From Lentibacter algarum (lineage in GTDB: Bacteria; Pseudomonadota; Alphaproteobacteria; Rhodobacterales; Rhodobacteraceae), in assembly GCF_040580765.1 (NCBI RefSeq), contig NZ_CP158687.1, positions 62,001-126,000 on the forward strand: a DNA stretch of 64,000 nucleotides, given 5' to 3'. A program made the translations under genes and the position numbers. Positions 26,540-35,343 of this stretch are shown here, piece by piece; position 1 is the stretch's first letter; every line of letters starts with the position of its first letter. The notes beneath the pieces are model-generated. The model worked only from the letters and a program-made list of their open reading frames with translations, did not search any database and was not told the origin of the DNA.

Positions 26540-27682
26540 ATGATTGATATTTCAAAACCGGCTCAGCGCCCGGCCAATCCGCGCTTTTCTTCTGGCCCCT
26601 GTGCCAAATACCCCGCATTCAATTTGCAACAGCTTGAAAGCGCACCTTTGGGCCGCTCCCACCGTGCCGCTGTTGGCAAAGACAAGCTGAAAGCCGCCAT
26701 CGAAGAAACGCGTGAGCTGCTCGGCGTTCCTATGGATTACCATATCGGTATTGTTCCTGCATCCGACACGGGCGCTGTGGAAATGGCGATGTGGAGCCTG
26801 CTTGGTGCGCGCCCTGTCACTATGGTGGCTTGGGAAAGCTTCGGCGCTGGCTGGGTCACTGATGTTGTGAAACAGCTCAAGCTCGACGCGACCGTGCAAA
26901 CGGCCGAATACGGCGAGATCGTCGATATGGCAGCGCTTGATTATGACACGGATGTTGTCTTTACGTGGAACGGCACAACGGCAGGTGTACGGATGCCTTC
27001 GGGCGATGCGATCCCTGCGAAGCGTGCTGGCCTGACGATTTGCGACGCGACTTCAGCGGCCTTCGCTCAAGACCTGCCTTGGGACAAGCTCGATGTCACT
27101 ACGTTCAGCTGGCAGAAAGTGCTCGGTGGCGAAGCCGCCCACGGCATGCTGATCCTCAGCCCGCGGGCTGTAGAACGGCTGGAAAGCTATACGCCTGCTT
27201 GGCCGATGCCCAAGATTTTCCGTCTTACCAAAGGCGGCAAGCTTATCGACGGCATTTTCCGTGGCGAGACAATTAACACGCCTTCGATGCTCGCTGTTGA
27301 GGACTACTTGTATGCACTGGACTGGGCACGTTCTGTGGGGGGGCTGAAGGGCCTTATCGCGCGAGCTGATGCCAATGCGCAGGCGGTCTTTGATTTCTGT
27401 GCAGCCAACGATTGGATCGAAAACCTTGCCGTCGATCCCGCCACACGCTCGAACACGTCTGTGTGCCTCAAATTCACGGATTCGCGGATCACTGACGGGG
27501 CTGCATTCGCCAAGGCCGTTGCCAAGCGGCTCGAGGCCGAGAATGTCGCTTACGACATTGGCGCCTATCGCGATGCACCTGCAGGCTTGCGCATCTGGTG
27601 TGGCGGCACGGTCGAGACGGCAGATGTCGAAGCTCTGTTGCCTTGGCTCGCTTGGGCCTTTGAGGCCGAAATCACTGCATAA
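26540..27682 (+). CDS. serC: Phosphoserine aminotransferase
   Basis: SerC converts 3-phosphohydroxypyruvate to phosphoserine with glutamate. The 380-residue protein is a PLP enzyme of the short alphaproteobacterial SerC type. It has an N-terminal [13 protein letters not shown], the PLP lysine in [14 protein letters not shown], and [17 protein letters not shown]. The ATG at 26540 follows GGAAGGG closely. serA follows after 62 bases and is probably in the same mRNA. Control by the leader RNA is likely. Confidence 0.96.
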   Translation: MIDISKPAQRPANPRFSSGPCAKYPAFNLQQLESAPLGRSHRAAVGKDKLKAAIEETRELLGVPMDYHIGIVPASDTGAVEMAMWSLLGARPVTMVAWESFGAGWVTDVVKQLKLDATVQTAEYGEIVDMAALDYDTDVVFTWNGTTAGVRMPSGDAIPAKRAGLTICDATSAAFAQDLPWDKLDVTTFSWQKVLGGEAAHGMLILSPRAVERLESYTPAWPMPKIFRLTKGGKLIDGIFRGETINTPSMLAVEDYLYALDWARSVGGLKGLIARADANAQAVFDFCAANDWIENLAVDPATRSNTSVCLKFTDSRITDGAAFAKAVAKRLEAENVAYDIGAYRDAPAGLRIWCGGTVETADVEALLPWLAWAFEAEITA

Positions 27683-27744
27683 ACGCGGGGTGCGCAAATG
27701 TTGCGCACCTTCCCCCGACATTCCTACATAGAAGGACGCTCACC

Positions 27745-29340
27745 ATGGCTCCCAAAGTACTCGTTTCCGATAAACTCAGCGAAACCGCTGTCCAGATTTT
27801 CCGCGACCGTGGCATCGAGGTGGATTTCCGCCCCGAGCTTGGCAAAGACAAAGACGCCCTCGCCGCCGTGATTGGCGAGTACGATGGCCTCGCCATCCGT
27901 TCCGCGACCAGAGTTACCCCGACCATTCTGGAAAACGCGCATAAGCTCAAAGTGATCGCTCGAGCCGGGATCGGTACCGACAACATCGACAAAGACGCTG
28001 CCTCTAAGAAAGGTGTGATCGTGATGAACACGCCTTTTGGCAACATGATCACAACCGCCGAGCATGCGATCGCGATGATGTTTGCCGTGGCACGCCAGAT
28101 TCCTGAAGCCAGCGCGTCTACCCATGCTGGGAAGTGGGAGAAGTCTAAGTTTATGGGCGTTGAGCTCACCAATAAAACGCTTGGTGTCATTGGTGCAGGT
28201 AATATTGGCGGGATCGTATGTGACCGTGCGCGTGGTCTTAAAATGAAGGTTGTCGCTTATGATCCCTTCCTCTCTGCTGAGAAGGCTGAGAAGATGCAGG
28301 TCGAGAAAGTCGAACTGGACGAGCTTCTGGCGCGCGCTGACTTCATCACACTCCATGTGCCCTTTACCGAGCAGACAAAGAATATCCTTAGCCGTGAAAA
28401 TCTCGCCAAAACTAAAAAAGGCGTGCGGATCATCAACTGTGCGCGTGGCGGGCTTGTCGACGAAGAGGCTTTGGCCGATGCGCTTAAGGCAGGTCATGTT
28501 GCTGGCGCAGCCTTTGATGTGTTTTCTCAAGAACCAGCGACAGAAAACCCGCTCTTTGGCCTACCCAATGTGGTGTGTACCCCTCACCTGGGTGCTGCAA
28601 CGACTGAAGCTCAAGAGAACGTCGCGCTTCAAGTGGCTGAGCAGATGTCAAACTACCTGCTGACAGGGGCTGTCGAAAATGCACTCAACATGCCAAGCGT
28701 TACGGCGGAAGAAGCCAAGATTATGGGCCCATGGATTTCTCTGTCGGGGCATCTCGGGAATTTCATTGGCCAGCTGACCGACGAGCCGATCAAAGCCATC
28801 AATATTCTCTATGATGGGGCCGCTTCCCAGATGAATCTTGAAGCGCTCAACTGTGCTGTTGTCGCCGGGATCATGAAAACAGTCACACCCGATGTGAACA
28901 TGGTGTCCGCCCCTGTGATCGCGAAAGAGCGTGGCGTCAAAATTTCGACGACAAGTCAGGATAAATCCGGCGTGTTCGACGGCTATGTTAAAGTGACAGT
29001 GGTCACAGACAAGCGCGAGCGCTCCATTGGTGGTACAGTCTTCTCTGACGGCAAGCCACGTTTCATCCAGATTAAAGGGATCAATATCGACGCTGAAGTG
29101 GGGCGTCATATGCTCTACACAACCAACGATGACATCCCTGGCATCATTGGTACATTGGGTCAGACAATGGGCGAAAACGGCGTCAACATTGCAAACTTTA
29201 CGCTTGGGCGTTCTGCGGCTGGCGGTGAGGCCATTGCGCTACTCTATCTTGACGCCCAGCCAGAAGAGGCCGTGCTTCAGAAGCTCAAAGCCACGGGTAT
29301 GTTCCAGCAGGTCAAGCCGCTCGAATTCGACGTGGCCTGA
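27745..29340 (+). CDS. serA: D-3-phosphoglycerate dehydrogenase
   Basis: SerA opens serine synthesis by oxidising 3-phosphoglycerate with NAD. The 531-residue long form has the NAD fold (GVIGAGNIGGIVCDRARG) and catalytic Arg in NCARGGLVDEEAL. The catalytic histidine is in VCTPHLGAATTEAQ. An intervening ASB domain and a C-terminal ACT domain (NDDIPGIIGTLGQTMGENGVN) complete it. The ACT part suggests feedback by serine, though long-form enzymes differ in this. AAGGA precedes the start by eight bases. A strong terminator follows. Confidence 0.96.
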   Translation: MAPKVLVSDKLSETAVQIFRDRGIEVDFRPELGKDKDALAAVIGEYDGLAIRSATRVTPTILENAHKLKVIARAGIGTDNIDKDAASKKGVIVMNTPFGNMITTAEHAIAMMFAVARQIPEASASTHAGKWEKSKFMGVELTNKTLGVIGAGNIGGIVCDRARGLKMKVVAYDPFLSAEKAEKMQVEKVELDELLARADFITLHVPFTEQTKNILSRENLAKTKKGVRIINCARGGLVDEEALADALKAGHVAGAAFDVFSQEPATENPLFGLPNVVCTPHLGAATTEAQENVALQVAEQMSNYLLTGAVENALNMPSVTAEEAKIMGPWISLSGHLGNFIGQLTDEPIKAINILYDGAASQMNLEALNCAVVAGIMKTVTPDVNMVSAPVIAKERGVKISTTSQDKSGVFDGYVKVTVVTDKRERSIGGTVFSDGKPRFIQIKGINIDAEVGRHMLYTTNDDIPGIIGTLGQTMGENGVNIANFTLGRSAAGGEAIALLYLDAQPEEAVLQKLKATGMFQQVKPLEFDVA

Positions 29341-29358
29341 ACCATCTCTTCAAGCAAT

Positions 29359-29398
29359 TAAAAAGGCCCGCCATTTGCGCGGGCCTTTTCTTTTTTTG
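29359..29398 (+). terminator. Terminator of serC-serA
   Basis: AAAAGGCCCGC at 29361-29371 pairs with GCGGGCCTTTT at 29379-29389 and a long T run follows. It begins about 20 bases after the serA stop. Confidence 0.9.
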
Positions 29399-29405
29399 AG
29401 TTGCT

Positions 29406-29445
29406 GCCTTCCTCTTTCCAGAAATATCCCGGGGGAGTTTGAGGG
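29406..29445 (+). repeat. Intergenic CCTCTTTC/AAATATCC repeat, copy 2
   Basis: This copy reads GCCTTCCTCTTTCC, AGAAATATCCC, then a G run and AGTTTGAGGG. It shares the 23-base core CTTCCTCTTTC-N-AGAAATATCCC with the inverted copy near 63.9 kb with one variable base. It lies between the serA terminator and the convergent end of the SulP gene. Confidence 0.65.
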
Positions 29446-29469
29446 TACGCAGTACACTTTGACACCCAC

Positions 29470-31191
29470 TCAGCCTTTCAAGGCAATCCAAGCGTCATAT
29501 TGCGACAGGTAAACATGCCCTGTGAGATCCGCCAGAAAATGGCTCCGTTTCAGGCGGTCCATGACAGGCCCTTTGACTTCGCTCAGATGCAACCGGATGC
29601 CCATATCCTTGAGCTTGAGGTTTAGGGCCTCCAAACTTTCGAGCGCCGACAAATCGACTTCGTTTACAGCTGAGAACATCAGGATTACGTCGCTCAAAGG
29701 CTCATCACAAACCACTCGGGCGCTTACATAATCTTCGAGAAAGCGCGCATTGGCGAAGTAGAGGCTTTCGTCCACCCGCAATGTTACAACATGTGGCAGG
29801 GTCTCCACGGCGTGGCGGTGAATGTTGCGGAAGTGTTGGCTGTTTGGCACGAGGCCAACCTCTGCGACATGCGGACGCGAGGTGGCGTAGAGGTGAAGTG
29901 CGATCGAAATGAGCACGCCTGCGGACACACCAATTTCGACACCAAACCCCAAGGTGAGCAGGATGGTCGCTGCAACTGCGGCAAAATCAACTTTGGAATA
30001 GCCCCATGCACGCTTGAGGAGGCTAAAGTCGACAAGGCTCAATACGGCCACGATGATGGTTGCAGCCAGTGTAGCTTTGGGGAGAAAGTAGAGCAGAGGC
30101 GTCAGCAAGAGTGCGGCGAGCAAGATGCCGATTGCGGTGAAGGCTCCTGCTGCAGGGGTCTCGGCACCAGCGTCGAAGTTTACGACTGAGCGCGCAAAGC
30201 CACCTGTGACAGGGTAGCCCCCCGTTACGGCCGCGGCGATGTTTGATGTCCCGAGGCCGATCAGCTCTTGATCAGGCTCGATGCGCTGGCGTTTTTTTGC
30301 GGCCAGTGTCTGTGCGACCGAGACGGACTCCACAAAGCCGATCACAGAAATCAGCACTGCTGAAACAAACAAATCGCTCCAGAGTGACGGGCTAAAAGAG
30401 GGCATTGTTAGAGGCGGTAGCCCTTGAGGAACCGCACCGACGATTTTGACGCCCCAGTTCTGAAGGCCCAAGCCCCAAACGGCGAGCGTGGTTACAGCGA
30501 CAGCTGCGACAGGCCCAGCCTTTGCACCGAGGTCTGCGAGCCGAGGCTTGAGCCCAAACCCAAGGAGCATAGGCTTAAGACCTTTGCGGACCCAAAACAG
30601 AAACGCTGTCGTACTGACGCCAATCACCAATGTCGGCAGGCTCACATCACCGAGATGCGAGAGCAGCGAACCGAGGATTTGTGGCAATGTGTGTCCGTGG
30701 GTCTCAACGCCAAAGATATGCTTGAGCTGGCTCGTCGCTATCAAAAGCCCAGATGCTGTGATGAAACCTGCAATCACAGGATGACTCAGGAAGTTCGCAA
30801 GAAAGCCGAGGCGCATCACGCCCATCACAGTGAGCAAAGCGCCTGACATAAATGCTAGTGTGCCTGCGGCGAGTGCGACGGAGGCTGCGTCTGTCAGGCC
30901 AAGATTGCCAATCGCCGCAGCCGTCATCAGCGAGACAACAGCAACAGGCCCCACGGCCAGTGCTCGGCTTGTGCCAAAGACTGCGTAGGCCACGAGTGGC
31001 AAGATCGATGCATAAAGCCCCATCTCGGCGGGCAGTCCTGCGAGCAGGGCATAGGCCAAAGACTGGGGAATGAGCATGATCGTGACGATCACGGCCGCTA
31101 CTGCGTCGCTTATAAATGCGTCGCGGTTGTAGTCCCGCGACCATGTTAGAATGGGTAGATAGCGCTTCAGCGCTTTTGGAAAATTGGTCAT
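29470..31191 (-). CDS. SulP-family anion transporter with STAS domain
   Basis: SulP proteins move sulfate, bicarbonate or other anions. The 573-residue protein has about 10-12 membrane segments beginning with the family signature (AAVIVTIMLIPQSLAYALLAGLP), and a cytoplasmic STAS domain in the last 110 residues (VILMFSAVNEVDLSALESLE). The ATG at 31191 has AAGGA eight bases upstream; the one at 31224 has none. An ATTC-N8-GAAT palindrome lies 27 bases before the start, so a persulfide-sensing ArsR regulator may control it, which would fit sulfate or sulfite movement. The ion carried is not proven. Confidence 0.9.
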   Translation of the reverse strand: MTNFPKALKRYLPILTWSRDYNRDAFISDAVAAVIVTIMLIPQSLAYALLAGLPAEMGLYASILPLVAYAVFGTSRALAVGPVAVVSLMTAAAIGNLGLTDAASVALAAGTLAFMSGALLTVMGVMRLGFLANFLSHPVIAGFITASGLLIATSQLKHIFGVETHGHTLPQILGSLLSHLGDVSLPTLVIGVSTTAFLFWVRKGLKPMLLGFGLKPRLADLGAKAGPVAAVAVTTLAVWGLGLQNWGVKIVGAVPQGLPPLTMPSFSPSLWSDLFVSAVLISVIGFVESVSVAQTLAAKKRQRIEPDQELIGLGTSNIAAAVTGGYPVTGGFARSVVNFDAGAETPAAGAFTAIGILLAALLLTPLLYFLPKATLAATIIVAVLSLVDFSLLKRAWGYSKVDFAAVAATILLTLGFGVEIGVSAGVLISIALHLYATSRPHVAEVGLVPNSQHFRNIHRHAVETLPHVVTLRVDESLYFANARFLEDYVSARVVCDEPLSDVILMFSAVNEVDLSALESLEALNLKLKDMGIRLHLSEVKGPVMDRLKRSHFLADLTGHVYLSQYDAWIALKG

Positions 31192-31215
31192 GGCGCGTCC
31201 TTTTGTACGCCTCAT

Positions 31216-31235
31216 ATATTCCATTGACGGAATAT
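31216..31235. promoter_or_regulatory. ATTC-N8-GAAT operator-like box before the SulP gene
   Basis: ATATTCC at 31216-31222 and GGAATAT at 31229-31235 form a perfect inverted repeat with a six-base spacer. The inner part is ATTC, eight bases, GAAT (31218-31233), the same layout as at 8510-8525. It sits between the divergent SulP and phosphatase genes, in reach of both promoters. Binding by an SqrR/BigR-type regulator is inferred. Confidence 0.55.
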
Positions 31236-31295
31236 GTAAAGCTGATTTCTCTAAAGAGCATTGCCATTGAACCGGCGCGAGCTTAGCTAAACCTT

Positions 31296-32018
31296 ATGAG
31301 TGATACGATTTATGCCATCGGCGACATCCACGGCCAACACGAGCTTTTGCTTGATGCTCTTGCGCTTATAGAGCTGGATGGAGGCGAGGATGCCCGCATC
31401 ATATCTTTGGGGGACTTGGTTGACCGTGGCCCCGACAGTTGCGCTGTGATTGATACGTTGTTGAACGGGATCGAGCAGGGCCGCAATTGGACGGTGCTAA
31501 TGGGGAACCATGACCGCTTGTTTGAGCGTTTCATGCGCACTGGTATTACGACCCACCCGAAGATGCGGCCAAGCTATACTTGGCTTAGTCCTCAGCTTGG
31601 TGGCCTTGATACCCTTAGCTCCTATGGTGTCGATGTGACGCTTGCGGAGCCGGATCTGCGCGCAGCGGCGCTTGAAGCAGTGCCTGAAGCACACCGCGCC
31701 TTTCTGGCGGGCTTGCCGTTGTATGCAGAAGCGGGAGATTGCCTCTTTGTCCATGCGGGCATTCAGCCGCGCTTGCCGATGGCATGGCAATCTGAAGATG
31801 ATCTGATCTGGATCCGTGATGCGTTTCTCCAACATGAAGACCCGTTTGAGAGGCTGGTTGTTCACGGCCATACTGCCGTTGAGGCACCTGAGCACCGGGG
31901 CAACCGTGTCAATATCGACAGTGGTGCGGGATTTGGGCGGGCGCTGACGGCTATCGCAATTGAAGGCCGAGATGTGTTTGTGCTTGAAGAGGACGGCAGG
32001 CAGCCTCTGCGGCCCTAG
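31296..32018 (+). CDS. Metallophosphoesterase, PPP-type serine/threonine phosphatase-like
   Basis: The 240-residue protein carries the full set of calcineurin-like metal motifs: GDIHGQ, GDLVDRGPDS, GNHDRL, then FVHAGI and VHGHT. This is the PPP order used by bacterial protein phosphatases and by diadenosine tetraphosphatase ApaH; the length and GDIHGQHELLLDAL opening fit the former. Likely a Mn-dependent phosphatase of the cytoplasm. No clear ribosome site precedes the ATG. It is divergent from SulP across the ATTC-N8-GAAT box. Confidence 0.88.
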   Translation: MSDTIYAIGDIHGQHELLLDALALIELDGGEDARIISLGDLVDRGPDSCAVIDTLLNGIEQGRNWTVLMGNHDRLFERFMRTGITTHPKMRPSYTWLSPQLGGLDTLSSYGVDVTLAEPDLRAAALEAVPEAHRAFLAGLPLYAEAGDCLFVHAGIQPRLPMAWQSEDDLIWIRDAFLQHEDPFERLVVHGHTAVEAPEHRGNRVNIDSGAGFGRALTAIAIEGRDVFVLEEDGRQPLRP

Positions 32019-32132
32019 ATTATTGTGTCAGCATCTTTGGAGCGGGCTCGAAATGACGCCCCGTTGTTCTTTTCAAGGCGTGCTCTCTGGGCCTATGGTG
32101 TCACAAATTATCAATAAGCTTAGGGGCATATC

Positions 32133-33308
32133 ATGACCGATATCGTAATCTTGGACGGCGCGCGCACAGCGATCGGAACGTTTGGCGGAGCCCTTGCAGG
32201 GACAACGCCTGCAGAGCTTGGGGCAACCGTCACGCGCGCAGCATTGGAGCGCTCTGGTGTCGAGGGTGGACAGATTGGCCATGCAGTGTACGGCCATGTG
32301 ATCAACACTGAGCCACGCGATATGTATGTCAGCCGGATTGCTGCGATGGATGCAGGTATTCCTGAAACATCACCTGCGATGAACGTGAACCGCCTGTGCG
32401 GCTCTGGTGCGCAGGCGATTGTGTCTGCCGTGCAATCCTTGATGCTTCAGGATGCTGAGTTCGCGGTTGCGGGCGGCGTCGAATGCATGAGCCGTTCACC
32501 CTATATTGTACCTGCGCAGCGGTGGGGCCAGAAAATGGGTGACATCAAAACGCTTGATATGATGCTTGGAGCGTTGAGCTGCCCGTTTGGGACGGGGCAC
32601 ATGGGCGTAACGGCCGAGAATGTCGCCGCCGAGCATGGCATTACACGCGAAGCGCAGGATGCCTTTGCTATGGAAAGTCAGACACGGGCCGCCAAGGCGA
32701 TTGAGGCAGGGTATTTTGCCAGCCAGATTGTGCCTGTAGAGGTGCGCGTCAAGCGCGACATGGTGGCTTTTGAAGTGGATGAGCACCCAAAAGCGACAAC
32801 GCCTGAAGCCCTTGCAGGGCTGCGGACAGTGTTTCAGAAAGAAGGCACAGTGACAGCGGGGAACGCCTCGGGGATCAACGATGGAGCGGCGGCGCTTGTG
32901 CTCGCACGTTCTGATGCGGCGGAAAAAGCGGGCCTGAAGCCGCGCGCTCGCGTGCTCGGATACGCTCATGCGGGTGTGCGCCCTGAAGTCATGGGGATTG
33001 GACCTGTGCCTGCGGTGCAGAACTTGCTCGCACGCACGCGCCTTAGCATTGCGGATTTTGATGTGATTGAAAGCAACGAAGCTTTTGCGGCACAGGCGCT
33101 TGCCGTCAATAAAGAGCTTGGTCTTGATGCGGCCAAGGTGAACCCGAACGGTGGCGCGATTGCGCTTGGTCATCCTGTCGGGGCAACGGGTGCGATCATT
33201 ACGTTGAAGGCGCTTTATGAGCTGGAGCGCACGGGCGGAAAACGCGCGCTTGTGACGATGTGTATCGGTGGCGGGCAGGGCATCGCCCTTGCGATTGAAG
33301 CTATCTGA
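32133..33308 (+). CDS. Acetyl-CoA acyltransferase (thiolase)
   Basis: The 391-residue enzyme is a thiolase. The acyl-carrying cysteine is Cys89 (NVNRLCGSGAQA), the base histidine is in GGAIALGHPVGATGA, and the second cysteine in MCIGGGQGIA. Thiolases either condense two acetyl-CoA to acetoacetyl-CoA (PHB and ethylmalonyl-CoA routes) or cleave 3-ketoacyl-CoA in fatty-acid breakdown. The VNRLCGSGAQA form is frequent in the wide-range BktB group, but the role is not settled by sequence alone. No partner reductase or hydratase is next to it. Its end overlaps the convergent pbpC gene by eight bases. Confidence 0.92.
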   Translation: MTDIVILDGARTAIGTFGGALAGTTPAELGATVTRAALERSGVEGGQIGHAVYGHVINTEPRDMYVSRIAAMDAGIPETSPAMNVNRLCGSGAQAIVSAVQSLMLQDAEFAVAGGVECMSRSPYIVPAQRWGQKMGDIKTLDMMLGALSCPFGTGHMGVTAENVAAEHGITREAQDAFAMESQTRAAKAIEAGYFASQIVPVEVRVKRDMVAFEVDEHPKATTPEALAGLRTVFQKEGTVTAGNASGINDGAAALVLARSDAAEKAGLKPRARVLGYAHAGVRPEVMGIGPVPAVQNLLARTRLSIADFDVIESNEAFAAQALAVNKELGLDAAKVNPNGGAIALGHPVGATGAIITLKALYELERTGGKRALVTMCIGGGQGIALAIEAI

Positions 33309-35343
33309 TTTCGATTTCGGCGTGGGCGGATCGCCCTGTTGAGTCTATCACGCTGAGCGCAAAAAACCCTTGGGCCATTGGCCCGAGGGAGACCTCAGAG
33401 TTGCGCAGCCCCAGTTCTTTTATCTCTCCATTGGCAAAAATCGCATAGGGCGGTGTGCCCCCACGCAGCTTGAGAATAAGTGGCATATCAGGACTGGCGG
33501 CGAGCCGTGCGCCGGAGGGTGGAAAGACGATGTCAGGTTTGTCCGCCGCGGCGCGTTTGAGAGCGTCCCGTGCTTCAAAGCGCTGAAGAGGTTGAGGCAG
33601 TTCTGCATTGCTGACGATTAGCGTTTCTGGCGGTGGAGGACTGAGGGGCGAATGCTGAGGGGCGACGTATTGGAATATTTGTCCCAAGAGCGGCGCTGCC
33701 GTGTCGCGTGCAAAGGCGCCTTGCATGGGTGTTCCGTCTGCGCGGCCGACCCAAACGCCAACGACATAGCGCCCGTCATAGCCGATAGCCCAGTTGTCAC
33801 GATAGCCGTATGAAGTGCCTGTCTTGAAGGCGATCCCGTGGCTTAGGCGTGCGTTGCCAAGAGGTGTCGATGATAAAATCTCACCAATTTGCCAAGCTGC
33901 GGCGCGCGATGTGAAGCGAGCTTCAGGCTTGGGCGCCCTTTGAAAAACGCTCAATTCCACGGCTTTGCCGCCTTGGGCAAGACCTGCATATAGCGTTACT
34001 AGATCGTGCAGGGAGAGCCCAACACCGCCGAGGGCGACCGCCAATCCCGCTTTGCCACCGTGAAGTTGAGGATTCACGCCAGACTGTTGTAAGCGCTGCA
34101 TGAAACGCTCGGGGCCGATGCGTTCAAGGAGAGTGATCACTGGGATATTGAGTGACATTTGCAGAGCTTCACGGACCTTGAGGACGCCGCGGAACTGACC
34201 GTCAAAGTTACTTGGGTTATAGTTGCCAAAGCGTACGGGAGCGTCATTGATCAGGGTCTCGGGGTGGGCCAAGCCCAGATCAAATGCCATAGCATAAACC
34301 AGCGGCTTGAGAGCCGAGCCAGGCGAGCGGATTGCACGGGTCATGTCGATAAATGCTTTGCGGTTGAGATCCTCCATTGACGCGGCGGAGCCGACAGAGG
34401 CGAGCACTTCGCCTGTGCTATGATCCGCGACAAGAACGGCCATGGTGGCTTTGGGCTCGAGCGTGTCGAGCTTTTTGGCGCTCAAGGCTTCAAGGCGTCT
34501 TTGCAAGCTGGCATCGAGCGTCAGAGCGATCTGCTGTCTATCAGGATTTTCGGCGCGGGCGCGAGATGTGCTGTGAAAGGCGAGCGTGGGGAAAGAACGC
34601 AGCGTTGGTGATACTGACCGGCGCTGCGCGGAAGCGACGGCCTCGCTTGAGAAGAGGCCATCTTTTGCCAGCCTCTCGAGTGCTGCGTTGCGCGCCTGCG
34701 TTGCAGCTTGTGCGAAGCGGTCAGGGCGGCGGGTTTCGGGTGCTTGGGGCAGCACCACCAACAGGGCTGTTTGTGCAGGGGTAAGGCGCTTGGGCTCCTT
34801 TCCGAAATAGGCGTAGCTTGCCGCGCGCACGCCTTCGATATTGCCACCAAAAGGCGCGTGCGTAAGGTAGAGTGAGAGTATGTCTTGTTTGCTCATCTTG
34901 CGTTCAAGCACCAGAGCGAGTTGCATTTGACGTAGTTTGCCTTGCCAGCTGCCTGTGCGCCCATTCTCTAGCAGCCGCGCCACTTGCATCGTTAGGGTTG
35001 AGCCGCCCGAGACGATGCGGCCGTTCCAGGCGGCCTGCCAAGTTGCTCTGAGCAGCGCATAAGGGTCCACGCCTGCGTGCTGAAAGAAACGTTTGTCCTC
35101 ATAGGCCAGAAGCGCCTTGAGATAATCAGGGTCAACATCGCTTGGGTGTGTTTCGAGCCGCCAGCGTCCGTCTTCAACGGCGAAGGCGCGCAGAAGCTCA
35201 CCATCGCGCGCACGGACCTCAACAGAGCTTTCATGCAGAAGAGGCGGTAGCTCGGCGCTTGAAACCCAGTGATCAATAGCATCGTTTGCTGCCGCGAAAG
35301 AGACGGCAGAGCCCAGAAAGAAAAGGCTATGGCGCGGCTTAAT
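33301..35343 (-). CDS. pbpC: Penicillin-binding protein 1C, apparently with an ATT start
   Basis: PBP1C is a bifunctional peptidoglycan glycosyltransferase/transpeptidase anchored in the inner membrane. Order: N-terminal membrane anchor (HSLFFLGSAVSFAAA), glycosyltransferase domain with the catalytic glutamate at about residue 82 (LLAYEDKRFFQHAGVDP), transpeptidase domain (SPGSALKPL, KTGTSYGYRDNWAIGY), and a C-terminal BiPBP_C-type domain. In this frame no ATG, GTG or TTG lies between the in-frame TGA at 35358-35356 and the GTG at 35070, and that GTG would delete the catalytic glutamate. The ATT at 35343 overlaps the stop of the upstream gene and begins KPRHSLFF, so it is the best start (680 residues). 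The alpha-2-macroglobulin gene is its usual partner. Confidence 0.88.
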   Translation of the reverse strand: MKPRHSLFFLGSAVSFAAANDAIDHWVSSAELPPLLHESSVEVRARDGELLRAFAVEDGRWRLETHPSDVDPDYLKALLAYEDKRFFQHAGVDPYALLRATWQAAWNGRIVSGGSTLTMQVARLLENGRTGSWQGKLRQMQLALVLERKMSKQDILSLYLTHAPFGGNIEGVRAASYAYFGKEPKRLTPAQTALLVVLPQAPETRRPDRFAQAATQARNAALERLAKDGLFSSEAVASAQRRSVSPTLRSFPTLAFHSTSRARAENPDRQQIALTLDASLQRRLEALSAKKLDTLEPKATMAVLVADHSTGEVLASVGSAASMEDLNRKAFIDMTRAIRSPGSALKPLVYAMAFDLGLAHPETLINDAPVRFGNYNPSNFDGQFRGVLKVREALQMSLNIPVITLLERIGPERFMQRLQQSGVNPQLHGGKAGLAVALGGVGLSLHDLVTLYAGLAQGGKAVELSVFQRAPKPEARFTSRAAAWQIGEILSSTPLGNARLSHGIAFKTGTSYGYRDNWAIGYDGRYVVGVWVGRADGTPMQGAFARDTAAPLLGQIFQYVAPQHSPLSPPPPETLIVSNAELPQPLQRFEARDALKRAAADKPDIVFPPSGARLAASPDMPLILKLRGGTPPYAIFANGEIKELGLRNSEVSLGPMAQGFFALSVIDSTGRSAHAEIEIR

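Noticed and set aside
35068-35070. GTG at 35070 as pbpC start
   Set aside because: It falls after the EDKRF motif and removes the catalytic glutamate and membrane anchor; the upstream frame encodes a typical PBP1C N-terminus.
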